Positions 47,154 to 61,900 of a DNA stretch of 64,000 bases are shown here, piece after piece (the stretch's first letter is position 1; each line of letters starts with the position of its first letter). Origin of the DNA: Thereva unica (lineage: Eukaryota; Arthropoda; Insecta; Diptera; Therevidae); assembly GCA_949987705.1 (NCBI GenBank), contig OX465281.1, positions 177,768,516 to 177,832,515 on the forward strand, in the 5' to 3' direction. The notes under the pieces are model-generated. The model was not told the DNA's origin and ran no database searches. It was given only the letters and a program-made list of their open reading frames with translations. The position numbers and the translations under genes were made by a program.

Positions 47154-47416
47154 CGATTCGGTGTTTTTTATGGGAGCGGGTTGCTAACCCTCAGCCCAAT
47201 CGACTTAAAACTCTGTTTTGTGGCGCAGAGAGCTCGCCATTCGCCCGTCTCCCGTTAGCTCCTTCCGAAGAAGTACCCCAGGGGGCACCGCGGGGAGGTG
47301 GGATTAGGACTTGCAAACAGGTCTGCTAGGTGTTCGTCTGCAGTGACTTTTCTCGGGTTTTGACAGAAGTGACAAATCGGGTGCCACCACTTTCCGAGGT
47401 CTTTGTTAGCCGTTCG
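47154..47416 (-). mobile_element. Inverted RTE 5'-leader-like fragment (copy 2)
   Basis: Counterpart of 5868-6130, followed by the same (ATT)n end at about 47552-47576. Confidence 0.7.
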
Positions 47417-47576
47417 CCCCCCATTATTTTTTATATTTTGTTAATATTATTTGTTTTTTACTTTGTAGTATGGTATATTCATTTCATCTCTGTCACCCAA
47501 TTAATATTTTGTTTGTACGGTTGTAAGAATTATGTTCTTTTGTTCAATGTTAAATAAATTATTATTATTATTATTA

Positions 47577-48593
47577 AATATAACCTAGCAATATTAATAA
47601 AACAAGAAGAATTAACCTATTTACAAATTCTTGCCTTTTGTTTATATTTTTTGGAAAGTACTGGTTTACTTTTTTTCTACGGCTTTCAGTCCTATTCTTT
47701 CCAGCGCCGTTCTTGCGGTGCACGCGCTAGTGACTTTACCTAATATGGCAACGGCGTCATGTGGATATTTTGCAATACCTGAAGTAAGCAATTATCCTAT
47801 GCTACGAGCATCTCTGTCCGTTAACTTTTTAATTCTAGTGGAGAACGGAAAGTGCCGCCATATATTTTTTTTTTTTTTTTCAATCCGCGAAACCGCTGCT
47901 ATGCCAACTTTACAATTATCAGCAATTTTCCGAACCGCTTGCCCTTTTCTTATTAATTACACTATTACCTACGCTTCTGATTTCTGTTGAATTTTTTTCA
48001 TTCTGCTCAATTGCTAAAATATGACCAAACCTATCAAACGAATTACGTTCTTTCAGCAACTATGGTAATATTATATTCAATTTGTAACGGGTTTTCTAAC
48101 TATCAATGTCTACAAAGCAGTCGAGTGCAAAACTGTTACAATGAAGGAATTTTTTTATTTTTCACTGACTTCAAAAAAGAAGGAGGTTATCAACTCCACG
48201 TATAGGTATTTTTTTCCTGCTCACGCATAATTTTGTAATGCGGACTATTTTGCTTTTGGTGCCGGTGCCCGTCCTATTTTTTATTAATTCTGGTAAAGGA
48301 ATTGCTGAAAGCTACATAGGCAAACTGTTAATATTAGTCCACCCTGAATTTTTCATAGGTACCGAGCAAATTACTTTATTGTCGTGAAATTGATAGAAGA
48401 CCGGTGGATGAGTGGATAAGGCGTCGATCTAGCGTACAGTGGCGTATGAACTGTTTTTCTCGCCCAGTTCACGATGTATGCGTTGAGTTGTGAGTGATAT
48501 CCCACCAAAAAAACATTAAAAATGTGATTTAGAAGTTCGTGGGCGCGGAAATTATTTATTGGGACAGTTTAAAACACACTTATAAGAAAAAGA
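47577..48593. other. Unassigned DNA with possible tRNA-derived fragment (copy 2)
   Basis: Counterpart of 6291-7307; the A-box-like string is near 48401-48446. Confidence 0.3.
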
Positions 48594-48899
48594 AGTGATA
48601 TGGATTAGTCAAGATGAATCGTTAATAGCATGAAATAATTAAACACGTGCATTTAGGAACGAATTCAAAGGAATTATACAACTGCCAATTTATATTTAAA
48701 ACTCAATAAAGTATTATCAACCGCGAACAAATTGGCTGGCGCGTTCGTTGTATACCTAGCATGAATCTTTGATGTCCTTCGAAATGTAACAAATTTTATT
48801 AGAAACATTACAGACTGAGCCGCACTGAATTCGTTCGTAAATGCACGTGTTTAATTATTTCATGCTATTAACGATTCATCTTGACTAATCCATATCACT
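48594..48899. mobile_element. Foldback/MITE-like element (copy 2)
   Basis: Counterpart of 7308-7613, arms 48594-48667 and 48826-48899, with the same single mismatch. Confidence 0.8.
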
Positions 48900-48905
48900 A
48901 TTGTC

Positions 48906-51900
48906 TAATGTCCGGTTATTGTCTTCTACTTAAGATACCCTTTCACTTGATATGTGGGTATGTGAAGAAAATGGTAATCCGCCCTCTTGAGATGACCGCC
49001 GTGGATCAAACAGTATATTCAGAATATTATATCGCTTATGGTATTCTAATTGTGATATCCTTTCAGTTGACACCCAATTCGACGGGGTGGTGAAGAAAAG
49101 GTAATCTGCCCTCTTGAGACGGTCGCCATGGATTTTACGACATAGCTTATTGCATTCTACTTATCATACCCTTTCATTTGATACCCATGTCGAGGGGGTT
49201 GTGAAGGAAATGGTAATCCGCCCTCTTGAGATGTACCATTCGTACACTTTTTGTTAATCATCGAAATGATAAGGAATGCTATTTGACATCAACAGTGCTG
49301 AATTTGACTAACTTGTAACGAATATGTTATATTTTTAGAAATAAATTACGATTGCGAACTCGGCATTCGGTATTTCAAAATTTTACTGTACATTTGTACT
49401 GTGAACTACATACATATGTTTTTTATAGTACCTAACGCAATCTGACACCATAGTTGTGACTAACCACTTTAATTGAATACATTTTGTTAATCATCTAATG
49501 CCATCTGGCGTCAACAGTGCGAGTAAACACTTTTCGACTAACTAGTAGCACCATCTCATTTATTGAGCAATTGAAATAACTTAATGTAAAGAAAAAAAAG
49601 AATGATAGGAAAAAAAACTCATGGAATAATAAATAATTTATATTTTGGTTATCGGTTACAAATGTAAAATTACTTATATTGCCTATAAAAAGGTGATAAA
49701 TAGCAAAATAGCATAATTTTATAAAAAAAACACCTTGTTTTCTATGTTTAGGCGTAAATAAGGCTTTAGCTGTTTGCCCTTACAAACTCGGCAAACTACC
49801 GCTTTCCTTGATACAATAGAAAAAAAGTAAAGAAAAAAAATCCCCTTACAACTTATTGAACCCCATTTCACCCCCTTTAACCCTTTTCTTCTCCATAAAA
49901 AGTAGCCTATGTCCGTCTCCAAGGTCTAGGCTATGTCTGTAGCAAATTTCATTAAAATCGGTCCGGTGGTTTAGGCGTGAAAGCGTAACAGACAGACAGA
50001 CAGAGTTACTTTCGCATTTATAATATTAGTAAGGATAAACATAAGATCCTTTCGCGTTTCTCGGCCAAGATTTTTCCTGCGCTATGGAATCATTGATCCA
50101 TAACCAGCTCGATTTTTGTCTCAACATGCTGATGTAATGACTTTGTTTCTGTATGGAATATAACACTAATCACTTCATAATTTCAACCTCCTATATGCAA
50201 TTTTGCAGAAGTGACAGCTTTAATATCGCATTGCTCAATTTTAATAAAATTTTTATTATCCAGTTCGAATAATTTTAGATGTATGATGAGAACAGGTCCT
50301 ACCAAAATTATTGCCGATTTACGAATCTTTTGAGTGTACGAACGACTAACCATTTTTATATGAACACTTTTTTCTAATCATCGAATGCTATTTGGCATCA
50401 ACAGTGCTAGTAAAAATTTATCGAATAACTAGTGACGATATATTGAGGATATATTATATTGTGTATTGTCTTTTACTTATGATACCCTTTCATTTGATAC
50501 CCATGTCGAGAGGGTTGCGAATAAAATGGTAATCCGCCCTCTTGAGATGATCGCCGTGGATCTAACGAGATATTGAGTATACTATATCGCTTATGGTATT
50601 CTACTTATGATACCCTTTCAATTGATACCCATGTCGAAGGGTGGTGTAGAAATGGTAATCAGCCCTCCTGAAAAGGCCGCCCAGGATTTTACGACATAGC
50701 TTATTGTATTCTACTTATCATACCCATTCATTCGATACCTTTGTCGAGGAGGAGGTGAAGAAAATGGTAATGCATCCTCTTGAGATGGCCGCCGGGGATC
50801 AAAATATATATTGAGTATACTATATTGTTTATTGTATTATTCTTATCATTCCATTTCGTTTGATACCCATGTCGAGGGTGTTGTAAAGAAAATGGTAATC
50901 CGCCCTCTTGAGATGACCGCCATGGATCTAACCATATATTGAGTATACTATATCGCTTATGGTACTCTACTTATGATGCCTTTTCAATTGACACCCATGT
51001 TGAGGGGGTGGTGAAGAAATGGTAAACCGCCCTCTTGAGTCGGCCGGCATGGATCTCCATATATTGAGTATACTATATCGCTTATGATATTCTACTTATC
51101 ATTCCATTTCATTTGATACCCATGTCGAGGGGGCGGTGAAGAAATGGTAATCTGCCCTCTTGAGACGGTCGCCATGGATTTTACGCGCATAACTTATTGT
51201 ATTCTACTTATCATACCCTTTCATTTGATACCTATGTCGAGGGGGTGGTGAAGAAAATGGTAATGCATTCTTTTGAGATGGCCGCCGTGGATCTAACTAT
51301 ATATTGAGTATACTATATTGTTTATTGCATTCTTCTTGTCATTCCCTTTCATTTGATACCCTTTGGAGGGGGTGGTGAAGAAAATGGTAATGCATCCTCT
51401 TGAGATGGCCGCGGTGGATCTAACTATTTATTGAGTATACTATGTTGCTTATTGTATTCTACTTATCATTCCATTTCATTTGATACCAACAACGAGGGGG
51501 TTGTAAAGAAAATGGTAATCCGCCGTCTTGAGATGACCGCCATGGATATAACCATATATTTAGTATTCTATATCGCTTATGGTATTCTACTTATTATACC
51601 CTTTCAAGTTATACCCATGTTGAGGGGATGGTGAAGAAGTAGTAATTCGCCCTCTTGATACCGCCGATATGGATTTTACGACATAGCTTATTGTATTCTA
51701 CTTATCATACCCTTTCATTTGATACCCATGTCGAGGGGGTAGTGAAGAAAATGGTAATGCGTCCTCTTGAGATGGCCGCGGTGGATCTATCTATTTATTG
51801 AGTATACTATAGTGCTTATTGTATTCTACTTATCATTCCATTTCATTTGATACCCATGTCTAAGGGGCTGTGAAAAAAATGGTAATCCGCCCTCTTGAGA

Positions 51901-52606
51901 TGACCACCATAGATCTAACCATATATTGAATAAACTATATCGCTTATGGCATTCTACTTATGATACCCTGGTGAAGAAGTGGTAATCCGCCCTCTCGGTA
52001 CCGCCGATATGGATTTTAGGACATAGCTTATTGTATTCTACTTATCATACCCTTTCATTTGATACCCATGTCAAGGGGGTGGTGAAGAAAATGGTAATGC
52101 GTCCTCCTTAGATGGCCGCGGTGGATCTAACTATTTATTGAGTATACTATAGTGCTGATTGTATTCTACTTATCATTCCATTTCATTTGATACCCATGTC
52201 TAAGGGGCTGTGAAAAAAATGGTAATCCGCCCTCTTGAGATGACCGCCATGGATATAACCATATATTTAGTATACTATATCGCTTATGGTATTCTACTTA
52301 TGATACCCTTTCAATTGATAGCCATGTTGAGGGGGTGGTGAAGAAGTGGTAATCCGCCCTCTTGATACCGCCGACATAGCTTATTGTATTCTATTTATCA
52401 TTCCCTTTCATTTGATACCAATGTCGAGGGGGTTGTGAAGAAAATGGTAATCCGTCCTCTTGAGATGACCTCCCTGGATCCTAACCATATATTGAGTATA
52501 CTATATCGCCTATGGTATTCTACTTAAAATACCCTATCAATAGATACTCATGTCGATAGAGTGGTGAAGAAATGGTAATCCGCCCTCTTGAGACTCCTTC
52601 CAGTTT
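48906..52606 (+). repeat. Satellite and direct-repeat complex (copy 2)
   Basis: Counterpart of 7620-11320: small left cluster (48906-49236), flanking direct repeat (49226-49576), segment B (49586-49816), (CAGA)n tail (49926-50041) and the main array (50446-52606). Confidence 0.88.
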
Positions 52607-54571
52607 AATATGAACTCTTTTTGGGAATCATCGAAAGGATAGGGAATGCTATCTGACATCAACAGTGCTGGATTCGACTAACTTATATCGAATACGAGTC
52701 GTATGTCACATTTTTAGAAATAAACTACAATTACGAACTATGCAAAAGTAGTAATCGGTATTCCAAAATTTAACTTTACATCTGTACTATGAACTACATA
52801 TGTTTTTTATAGTACCTAACGCAATCTGATACCATAGTTGTGACTAACCACTTTTATATGAACACATTTTGTTAATCATCTAATGCCATCTGGCATCAAC
52901 AGTGCGAGTAAACACTTTTCGACTAACTAGTAGCGCCATATCCTTTATTGAGCAACTGAAACAGGTTATAGCGCCATCTGATAGAATAATTTTGAGTACC
53001 CACCTTTTTAGACTGAAGGAGAAATAAAAAAAAATAAAAATTTTTTTTTAAGAAACGCTTTTCTTTAAGGAATGTGTGAGATTTTTTCCATTTTGATTTA
53101 AAAGTTTATATTGTTTAAAATCTTCTTATTTTTTACCTTTTAGTCGATTTTTTTAGTATTTATATTAATTTTGTGTTCACAACTGATCAATATATTAAGG
53201 TAAAGAAAAGAGTTTCTTAAAAAAATTTTTTTATTTTTTTTTTTATTTTTTACTTTTTAGTAACGAATAGCGTTAATTAATACATTACAATTTCCAAACT
53301 TTTAATTAGATTATCATGTTAAATAAGGAAACTTTTTTACATGTTTTGTATTTGTTTCTTTACAACAGTTCTCAAGTGCAGCCCAAAAATGCACAATTTG
53401 ATGACCCCTCAAAAATCTAATAGCGCTCTACGTTTTTTTTTACATTTTGAAAGGTAGTGTGCTCGCGTATACTGGCTGGAGCAATAAAAACTAAAAACTG
53501 GAAACATATTTTTTTGCATCTTTTTAAATCATATTTTTATTTGCTATGGGTAGCTATGTTATGTCTTCCGCCATTTTTTAGTGAACGCCATATTTGATTT
53601 AAAACGACGTCATACAGTTTACTTTCTTACTCACTTTAATACACTTTCATTTGGTATCCATACCGAGAGCGAAGTAAATAAAAGGGTAAACCGCCATTTT
53701 GTGTTGGCCGCCATTTTGAATTGAAATGACGGGACACAGACAACAGTATTCTAATTGTCACTCCCTTCCATTTGATACCCATGCCGAGCGCGTTGTAAAG
53801 AAAAATTGATCCTCTGTTTTGTGTTGGCCGCCACTTTTATGCCGCCATTTTTCTACCGCCATTTTCAATTTAGGATGACGCTAATTGTATTCAACTTGTT
53901 ATAACCTTTCATTTGATACCCATATTGAACGAGTGGCTTGTAAAGAAAAATGTAATCCATTATATTTTTTTGGCCGCCATTTTTAATTTGGAACTATCAT
54001 TTTCGTGTGTTTTCGTCGGAAATACACATGTCTGTTAATTTTTACCAATTTTTATTGAAGGGAAGTGAATTTTAAGACTCTACATTGAGTAGAACGAATA
54101 ATTCCAAGCATTTTTTATTAAAAATCGTTTTTTGTTACTCAACAACAAAATCAACAACAAAAAATGTAACAAAATGTCATATTCGTGTATTGTCATCGGG
54201 AATATGTATGCCTGCAAAGTTTCATCCATTTGCATTGAGTAAAAGGCGGTTAAATTAACGTTACAAGATTTGATGCTCCGAAGTGAAAGTAAAGAAAAGA
54301 GTTTAAAAAAATGTTCGTTTCGAAAAGTAAAAAATGTAAAAATAAAGAAAACGAAGAATGATAGGAAAAAAAAAACTAATGGAATAATAAATTATTTATA
54401 TTGTGGTTACCGGTTACAAATGAAAAATTATTTATATTGCTTATTAAAAGGTGATAAATCGCATAATTTTATAAAAAAAAACACCTTGTTTTCCATGCAT
54501 AGGCGTAAATAAGGCTTTAGCTGTTTGCCCTTCTGAACTCGGCAAACTACTGCTTGCCTTGATTCATATAT
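52606..54571 (+). repeat. Right flank of the satellite complex (copy 2)
   Basis: Counterpart of 11320-13285: direct-repeat member (52606-52976), AT-rich DNA, diverged satellite units (53641-53996) and segment B (54341-54571). Confidence 0.75.
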
Positions 54572-57500
54572 GCACGCCCACAACTAACGGGGGAAAACTT
54601 TTGTATGAAGATCATAGGCTTGTTATTTCTACAAAAAAATGTTTGGTAATAAAAATCCTTTGAGTTTATTATTTGCATTTTTTCTTCATTGAATGGGCCA
54701 AATGACACGAAATCGCACAATGCAAACAACGAGTGGACGGATCCTTATAAAGGGAATTCTGCGAGCGAAGCGAGCGAACACCCTAATTTTTCTCAAATAC
54801 TTTGGTTCCAATTAACACTTCCACTGGGAATTATGAAATTTGAAACGAGTTAGAAACATTGTTAATGGTAATTTGCACACTTACTTACATTTTCACTTTC
54901 CTCATTTACGCCCTCGACGATTACAACTTATTCATGACTAAATAGTTTGTGCTTCAACTAGAAAAAGCAGTTTTAATTGTTGGGTATTACCATTTTTTTT
55001 TTGAAACAGCTGTCAAACTGATTGAAACAAATTTCTTAATGCCAATGACTGTAAAATTCCAAGTTCAATTTCCAAACTGATTGTTATTTCGTCTATTTTA
55101 GCTGTTACTATTCTTTCATCCTCTTGTTTTGTTTCTTAATTTTTCTGTATTCCACTTTGTTTGTATTATTGTTTCTTCTATGTCCTGTCGGTAGTCTTTT
55201 CACCCTTATTTTTCCAACAACTAAATAACTAGGTAGCGCTCGGTGTCCACATTTGCTCCTTGGTAACTCTTTACATCCTGTGTGCTACTACGTGTAGTCT
55301 AGTATTGACAATATGGTTTCGATTTGGTTATGGTTATTAGAACGTATAAATCGTTGGCGTTTCTCAGGGCTTATCTCTGCGGTGTACCGGTATAGAATTT
55401 TTCAAACTCCGTGACACAAAAAATTTGAGCAGCTCTGCACACCTCGTTGCCAGATTTTATAAATAATGTTCTATCATTTCCACTCTTTTTAGTTAAAACG
55501 GCAACAAACTCTGAAAAAACTCAACAAAATAATTTGGGAAGGGATGCGCGCATGCCGAATGAATCAAGTTAATTTATCTTTCTATGTGTTGAGCAGAGCT
55601 TTTAAATACATGTAAAGCCCCTGCTCAACAAAGGCAGTATATTCAACATAATAAGCATAATTTTACTTTAATTATGCGAAATATTTCTCATTTCTAAATT
55701 TAAAATAAATTAAAAAGAAAAAAGTGGGTGTGTGTACTTATGTACGCGCATTAGAAATTATACTTCTTTGGCATACAAATAACTAATTGGATTCTTATTA
55801 TTTTCATGCGTTGGAAGTTGAAAGCATCATGATGCCGACACGCTCTAGCCTGCAGATTATAACGGACTCAAATCCTAACTGAAATCACCTACTAGTTGAC
55901 TTATCAGGCCTAACTACAATAGTTTTAAAATGCCTCATCAAATTTTCTTAAGGCTGGTTGATTTCCTGTCAACACGCAAAGAATGTTAACCTCATATGCG
56001 TCGCCAGCTGGTTCAGCTCTTATCTACCTGATAATACTGCTGGTATTTCTAAGCCTTACTCTCTTCCTTTTGGTTTCTTTCCGCCTTACCTACCAATAGA
56101 GGATATTTAACTTCTCCTCCAATTTATTCCATAGATCATCACACAATGGTACCATTGTAGTCTTCTTTGCTCTCAGCCGTGCCTTTAGCTGTCGGTTACA
56201 GCGCAGCAGTTTTCTCGGCTAATCTTTGACGAGCCGATAGAGGTATGCCTTCATAACTCACCTCTCCATGCTCTCTCGAGACCCATCCTTCCACGTTCGT
56301 TATGATCCTGTGAGCTCATCGACCTTGGGTAGACTAATTTTACTTCCTTTGCCACTACTGAAATCAACGTCACTAAATTATGTTTACTTCTCTAGTTTCT
56401 TCTACTTGTGGTTACTCAATTAAATTGAGCACGTTAGGGTAACTGAAAAATCATACAAAGAGTTTCGGGCAAATACAGCATCATTTATGGTACCGTGCCG
56501 TGTATTTGAAACCAATCGATCATTATTCAGGGCTAGATTTACATGATCTTGGAGAAAGTTAATAGGTGGACGGGAATCTTCGCCTCTGCCAAGAACTTCT
56601 TCTCAGTGTTTTTTGTATGGCCATAATACTTGTTTCAAAAATTAGTTTTTTGATTTGGAGCAAATACTGCCTACTAATACTTTGGAGCAGATACTGCTAT
56701 CACAACTTGTAAACTCAGACTGCTTCACAGAACAGGAATCTCTCAATGGAGAATAATCATTAATGGTCACACAATTATTTGATGAAGTACCTGGGAGTGC
56801 AGATGCATCACAGAATCATGTGGAACCCACACGTAAGACTCAAACTGATAAACGCCCGTATAATAGTAACTAGCCTAAAGCCGTTAATGAAATCTAGGAC
56901 GCAGCAACAGAAACTAAAAACTTGCGCTATAAGACAATAGAACGACCAGTACTAACCTAAGCCTTCCCAATATCCACAAAGGTGGCAAATAATTTGCAGT
57001 TTTTGGACAGGAAAATACTTAGGCACTGTACCTTCCTCTATATTGCAGCGGAAAATGGGCGAAAATTACACCAATCCTGATATACATGTTCCAGCTTATG
57101 CAAAATAGACTTCGCAATCATGCCCCCGAATGAATTGGTAAGAAAAATAGCTAGTGAAGGCATTATGAAAGCAGCAGAGTTACCAAGCAAATACACGCCA
57201 AACGAAATATAAATGAATAAATAGTAAACTTGAAACACCCTAAAACATCAGCCTACGGGCGAACTAGAAATGAAGTATACTAGTAAAATAGCTCTGACAA
57301 ATGTAAGTCAGCAATACAAAAATAAAACCACAGCCAGTTTGGCGCAACCAATCTGTTTGTGCCTAAAACACTACGAATCTTCCTATGCCCACGAAAATCC
57401 CAGCTGATGAAATTTATTTCCCTCCATAGCCTCGGCATAAAAACCTCCTCACCCAACGACATCGTGAACCGGCATCGGCTACGAATTTCCATATGCCCAT

Positions 57501-57896
57501 AATAATGATAATCCCAGTGCGCATAAAGAATGGAAGTTGAAATGCTTGCCCTCCATTGCCTTCACCCCTTCGCTCATATCCTCCGTTGCGTTGCGTTGCG
57601 AATTCGTCAAAATTCACTCTCATAATATTTTTCAAAACGCGCCTAAAGAAGTATAACTTCAAAATATGCTGAAAAAAATTCCTTCGAATAAATGAGCGTC
57701 GTTTCATAAACCGACAGTTCCCCGCAGTCGCAAGCAACACAACCTCCCCGGGCAGAAGCGCATATGCGACTGGCAGGAAACGTCAACAATCTAGTAATCA
57801 AAGTGATAAAAACACAAATTTCATATTTTTTAGTAGAAATTACTACAAATTATTTCTGTAGCATATGTGTAAAATATAATAACCTTAAAATAAAAA
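54572..57896. other. Unassigned DNA with a LINE remnant (copy 2)
   Basis: Counterpart of 13286-16610. The KYLGV reverse-transcriptase remnant is at about 56776-57216; nothing else is supported. Confidence 0.4.
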
Positions 57897-58932
57897 CTAG
57901 TTGGGATGTGGGTTCGACCCTTTCGGTCCACACGATCAACTTCCCAGTATGATGGATGTTGAATATTATGATTGGATATTTTAATAATAAATGAACAATA
58001 GGCAATATAGAATATATACATAATACTGAGAATTTGTCACAATTGTTTATCAATATTTTCGCTAAAATGTCAACCTTAATGTGCGCACTTACAAGATTAG
58101 GATGACGAAAATGTATATAAAATTGATGTATGAATGTTTTTCGGCACCTCAATGAAGTCGATATAGTTTTTAGTTCGCGCGGTATCGTGCAGGTACAAAA
58201 ATCACTTAAGTCAGTTAAACCAAAAACCCGCTGGACCGAATATTATAAAAATATTTTCAGATTATATGTCGCTAATACGCTTCGAACGGCACCTCAAGTA
58301 AGTCAACATCTTTTGTGGTTCGGGGCATATCGTGCAGGTACAAAAATCACTTACGCCGCTTAAACAAAAAAACGGCTCGACCGAATTTTATGAAAATCTT
58401 TTCAGATAATATTTTGGTTAATACTCTTCGAACGGCACGTCAACTAAGCCGATATCTTTTATAGTTCGCGCGATATCGTGCAGGTACAAAAATCACTTAA
58501 GTCATTTAAACCAAAAAACCGCTGGACCGAATATTATAAACATCTTTTCAGATAATATTGTCGCTAATACGCTTCGAACGGCACCTCAAGTAAGTCAATA
58601 TCTTTCGTGGTTCGGGCGATATCGTGCAGGTACAAAAATCACTTACGTCGCTCAAACAAAAAAACGGCTGGACCGATTTTCATGAAAATCTTTTCAGATC
58701 ATATTTCGGTTAATACGCTTCGAACAACACCTCAACGAAGCCGATATCAGTTTTGGTTCGCGCGATATCGTGCAGGAAAAATGACCACATCCGTACGCAC
58801 ATACACACACACATACTTCCTCCCAATTTTTTGCTTAAAATGCTCCTAGGACCTTGAAAGATGAAAATACGTTGAAATTTTCGATTTCGATTTTCGGACC
58901 GATTACAATAACTTCCTATACTGGGAAGTTAA
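57897..58932 (-). mobile_element. Helitron-like element A (copy 2)
   Basis: Counterpart of 16611-17646, with the same five-unit tandem core and CTAG end. Confidence 0.55.
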
Positions 58933-61900
58933 AATTATATAAAAACGGGTGTTTTTCAGTCATAATTTGTAAATTTTTTAAATAATCATTGAAGTCCCAG
59001 AAAAATACACCTCCCTTTAGCAATACGCAGTCGCGACTGATTACATGGCAGCAAGTGATTTGATAGGAGGAGTTAACTGAAGCTTTTGTCTGAACTTTTA
59101 AACATTTTTAAGAGCTTAGCTGGGGTATTTTTTAGCAATGTTGTGCAAATATGTTTGAATTTCTTGGCCACAGTAAATAGAGCCATGTGATGCTAATGCA
59201 CTAGCTATTTCTTTGAAAATGTGTGAATTTTTCCTATTTCCTTTTAACCCTTGCCCTTGTGGAAAAAACAGATCTTTTTTTCGTTGGCGGTCCTGCAAGA
59301 CTCATTTTAATTTCAGCGAAAAATTTAAAAATATGTCAACAAATAATATTCAAAATAAATATCATGACTGTTGACAACAAATTTTGGTAGATTGTTGAAA
59401 ACTTTCACTGATAGGTGGCCCTCATGCAAGTCAATTATCGTGGTTAGCCCCGTTAACCATAGAAATTTTGCTTGGTTTCTGATTTTTGCTTGGTTTGAAT
59501 ATGTACGGCAAACCACGCACAAACCATCAAAATTATCATGGTTAACGCTTGAAACTATCTCAATAGTGGTAACCAAGTCGGTGTGTACATGCTATAACAT
59601 ACTTCAGGTTAACTTATACAGTCTAATTTTTTAATCTGAAAGCCCACTCAATGGTCTTATCACTCAGCTACTTATCAAGCCTAAAATTCTGCAAACCTAC
59701 TAAAAACTATTAAGCTTTACACCACCACCTTTGGTTCAGTTACCAAATTGACAATCTTGAATGCCTTTACAAATAATTAAGTGCTTTCCAGCTTTTTTTA
59801 AAAGCTCAAAGAAAGATTAAAGAGGAAAAAATGTATTCATAGACTTATGTATGTCTTTTCTTCGTTGTAAGTTTCTTTTTTTGCCACAAAACGAAATCCT
59901 AATATCCTTAAATACTAAAGAAAATCATTGACAACCTGTCACAATTAAAAATCGACATTCATCTCCTCTTCCAGAAAGCAAAAATTATTAACAAATCAAG
60001 ACTTCGCATTCAGTTCGTGATATTGGTCGGTAGACATTAGGACTTTGGTTCCATTAATGACCAGTCAGAAGGAATGATTTGATTAGTGTAACGGATTATT
60101 TGAATCCAGTAAAGCCAAAAGCCAGAAAATAATAAAGGATGCCTTTGTCCTAGATTCGTTGGACCAAGTCCCCTGTCTGCGATGCGAGGAGAATGAACAC
60201 TAGACCCAATTCTATTAATAACGGGCAAATAATAAATCTTTTAAGCACTAATTAATCTCGATAAAGTTTCGTGTGTACTCCCAGAACTAAAGCTAATTGA
60301 TTTTGGCTTGCCTTCGGTCCAAATCATTGTGGATGGAGGTTGAGACACATTGCAGGCGGTAGATACCATTGTGTATCGGTATCAGTTGTTAATAGAGAAT
60401 TTATACCCTAAGCAATTAGTTTTGTTGCCTGCAGCTCAAAAAGCTATTAGGAGCTAATAGGAACTATTTAAAGGACTCGCATTTATTTTCAGGATATTTT
60501 ACCTTAACGACAATGTGAGTCCTTACATCATCAGTGACTATCAGAATTTTGACAGAGGGCCAAGCTGTTCGCTTCTAGTGAAGTTGATTTCGGTAGATTT
60601 AAGACCTTATTTGCGAGGATACTCTAGATCGAAATCAGAAGTGACATTTTGAGGTTCCGTTGGCAGTTATTAGTTTCGCCCCTAGCACCGCATAGACGCA
60701 ACTTTCAGAATTTCAAATAAGATTGAGGTCGTCCTTAACGCTTGATGGAAATTTGTTTTTGTCGTTGCTGCTTCTGATGGAAGCCAAAGCATTTAGCCTC
60801 TTAACTAATCAACTTCAGGATATCGCCCGTAAGGTACCTTGTTTGATAGTTTATAGTTGCAGGAGATACGCCCACCAAAAATACGAATTAGCTCAAAGGT
60901 AAATAGCTAAAAGTTACCTTCAGCACAAGCATCATTTACATTTGCTAGAATAAAGGAAATTACACTTTATTAAAACAAAAGTCAGTCAACCGTGGTGTGT
61001 ATCCTTCCAGTTGGTATGAGGATTTTGTTAACTTTTTTTCTCCCTCTCTCTCTCTCTGAGTGTTGTTGAAAAGTTTCTAAAATTTAATCTTGTAAAGACT
61101 ATATCAAAACCAGAAACAAAATTTTCTTAACAGTTTCAGGACAAACTCAAGGAAAATTTTATTTAAATTACTTTTTGTAACAAAAATTGTATATCCTGTT
61201 ATCCGCATAATATGCAAATACTGTAATCAATCAAATTTGATACAATAATTTCTATAGGATTTTTTAGATAATATATTTTTGTAGCATGGATTGACTTTTT
61301 TTTATTGTGAAGCGTAATGATTGATTATGAATTTTTTTTGAATACATAAACACCCACAGTTAGTGACTACACATTAAATTACAAAAGGATAATAAGAAAA
61401 AAATTGTTTTAACAAAATATAAATTGAAAATTAATTCGGTGTTGTTTTCTATAAGCATGTTATACTATAAGCACTTCAAGAACTTTTTCCACCGAATGCG
61501 GATACCTGCTGGGTTTATCTAGATTGCTTGAATCTGACATCAGATTTGCAGTCCTGCCAGATGCAACTAGGCGCTTTCTTTTGTTTGTCTAGAAATCGTT
61601 GTTTTATGTAAAATTATTTTGTTATATTAATTTTATGTTTAGAAAGATATTCTGCTTTGGATGTACATCTCCCCACACAGCTTGTAGCATAGTGATGCTG
61701 TACATGATGTCGTCACAGCATGCTTAGTTTAGAATATGACGTACACAAATATCTGTTGATGAAAAATCGAAGACGCCTTGTAATGATTAGGATGACTCTC
61801 CATATTTCACAACCATACAAAAGAACCCCCTAAAGGTTGGAGTTTAACAGCCGTAATTTGATCTCAGTTGAGATATCCGTTGATGGCCATATGCGAAACA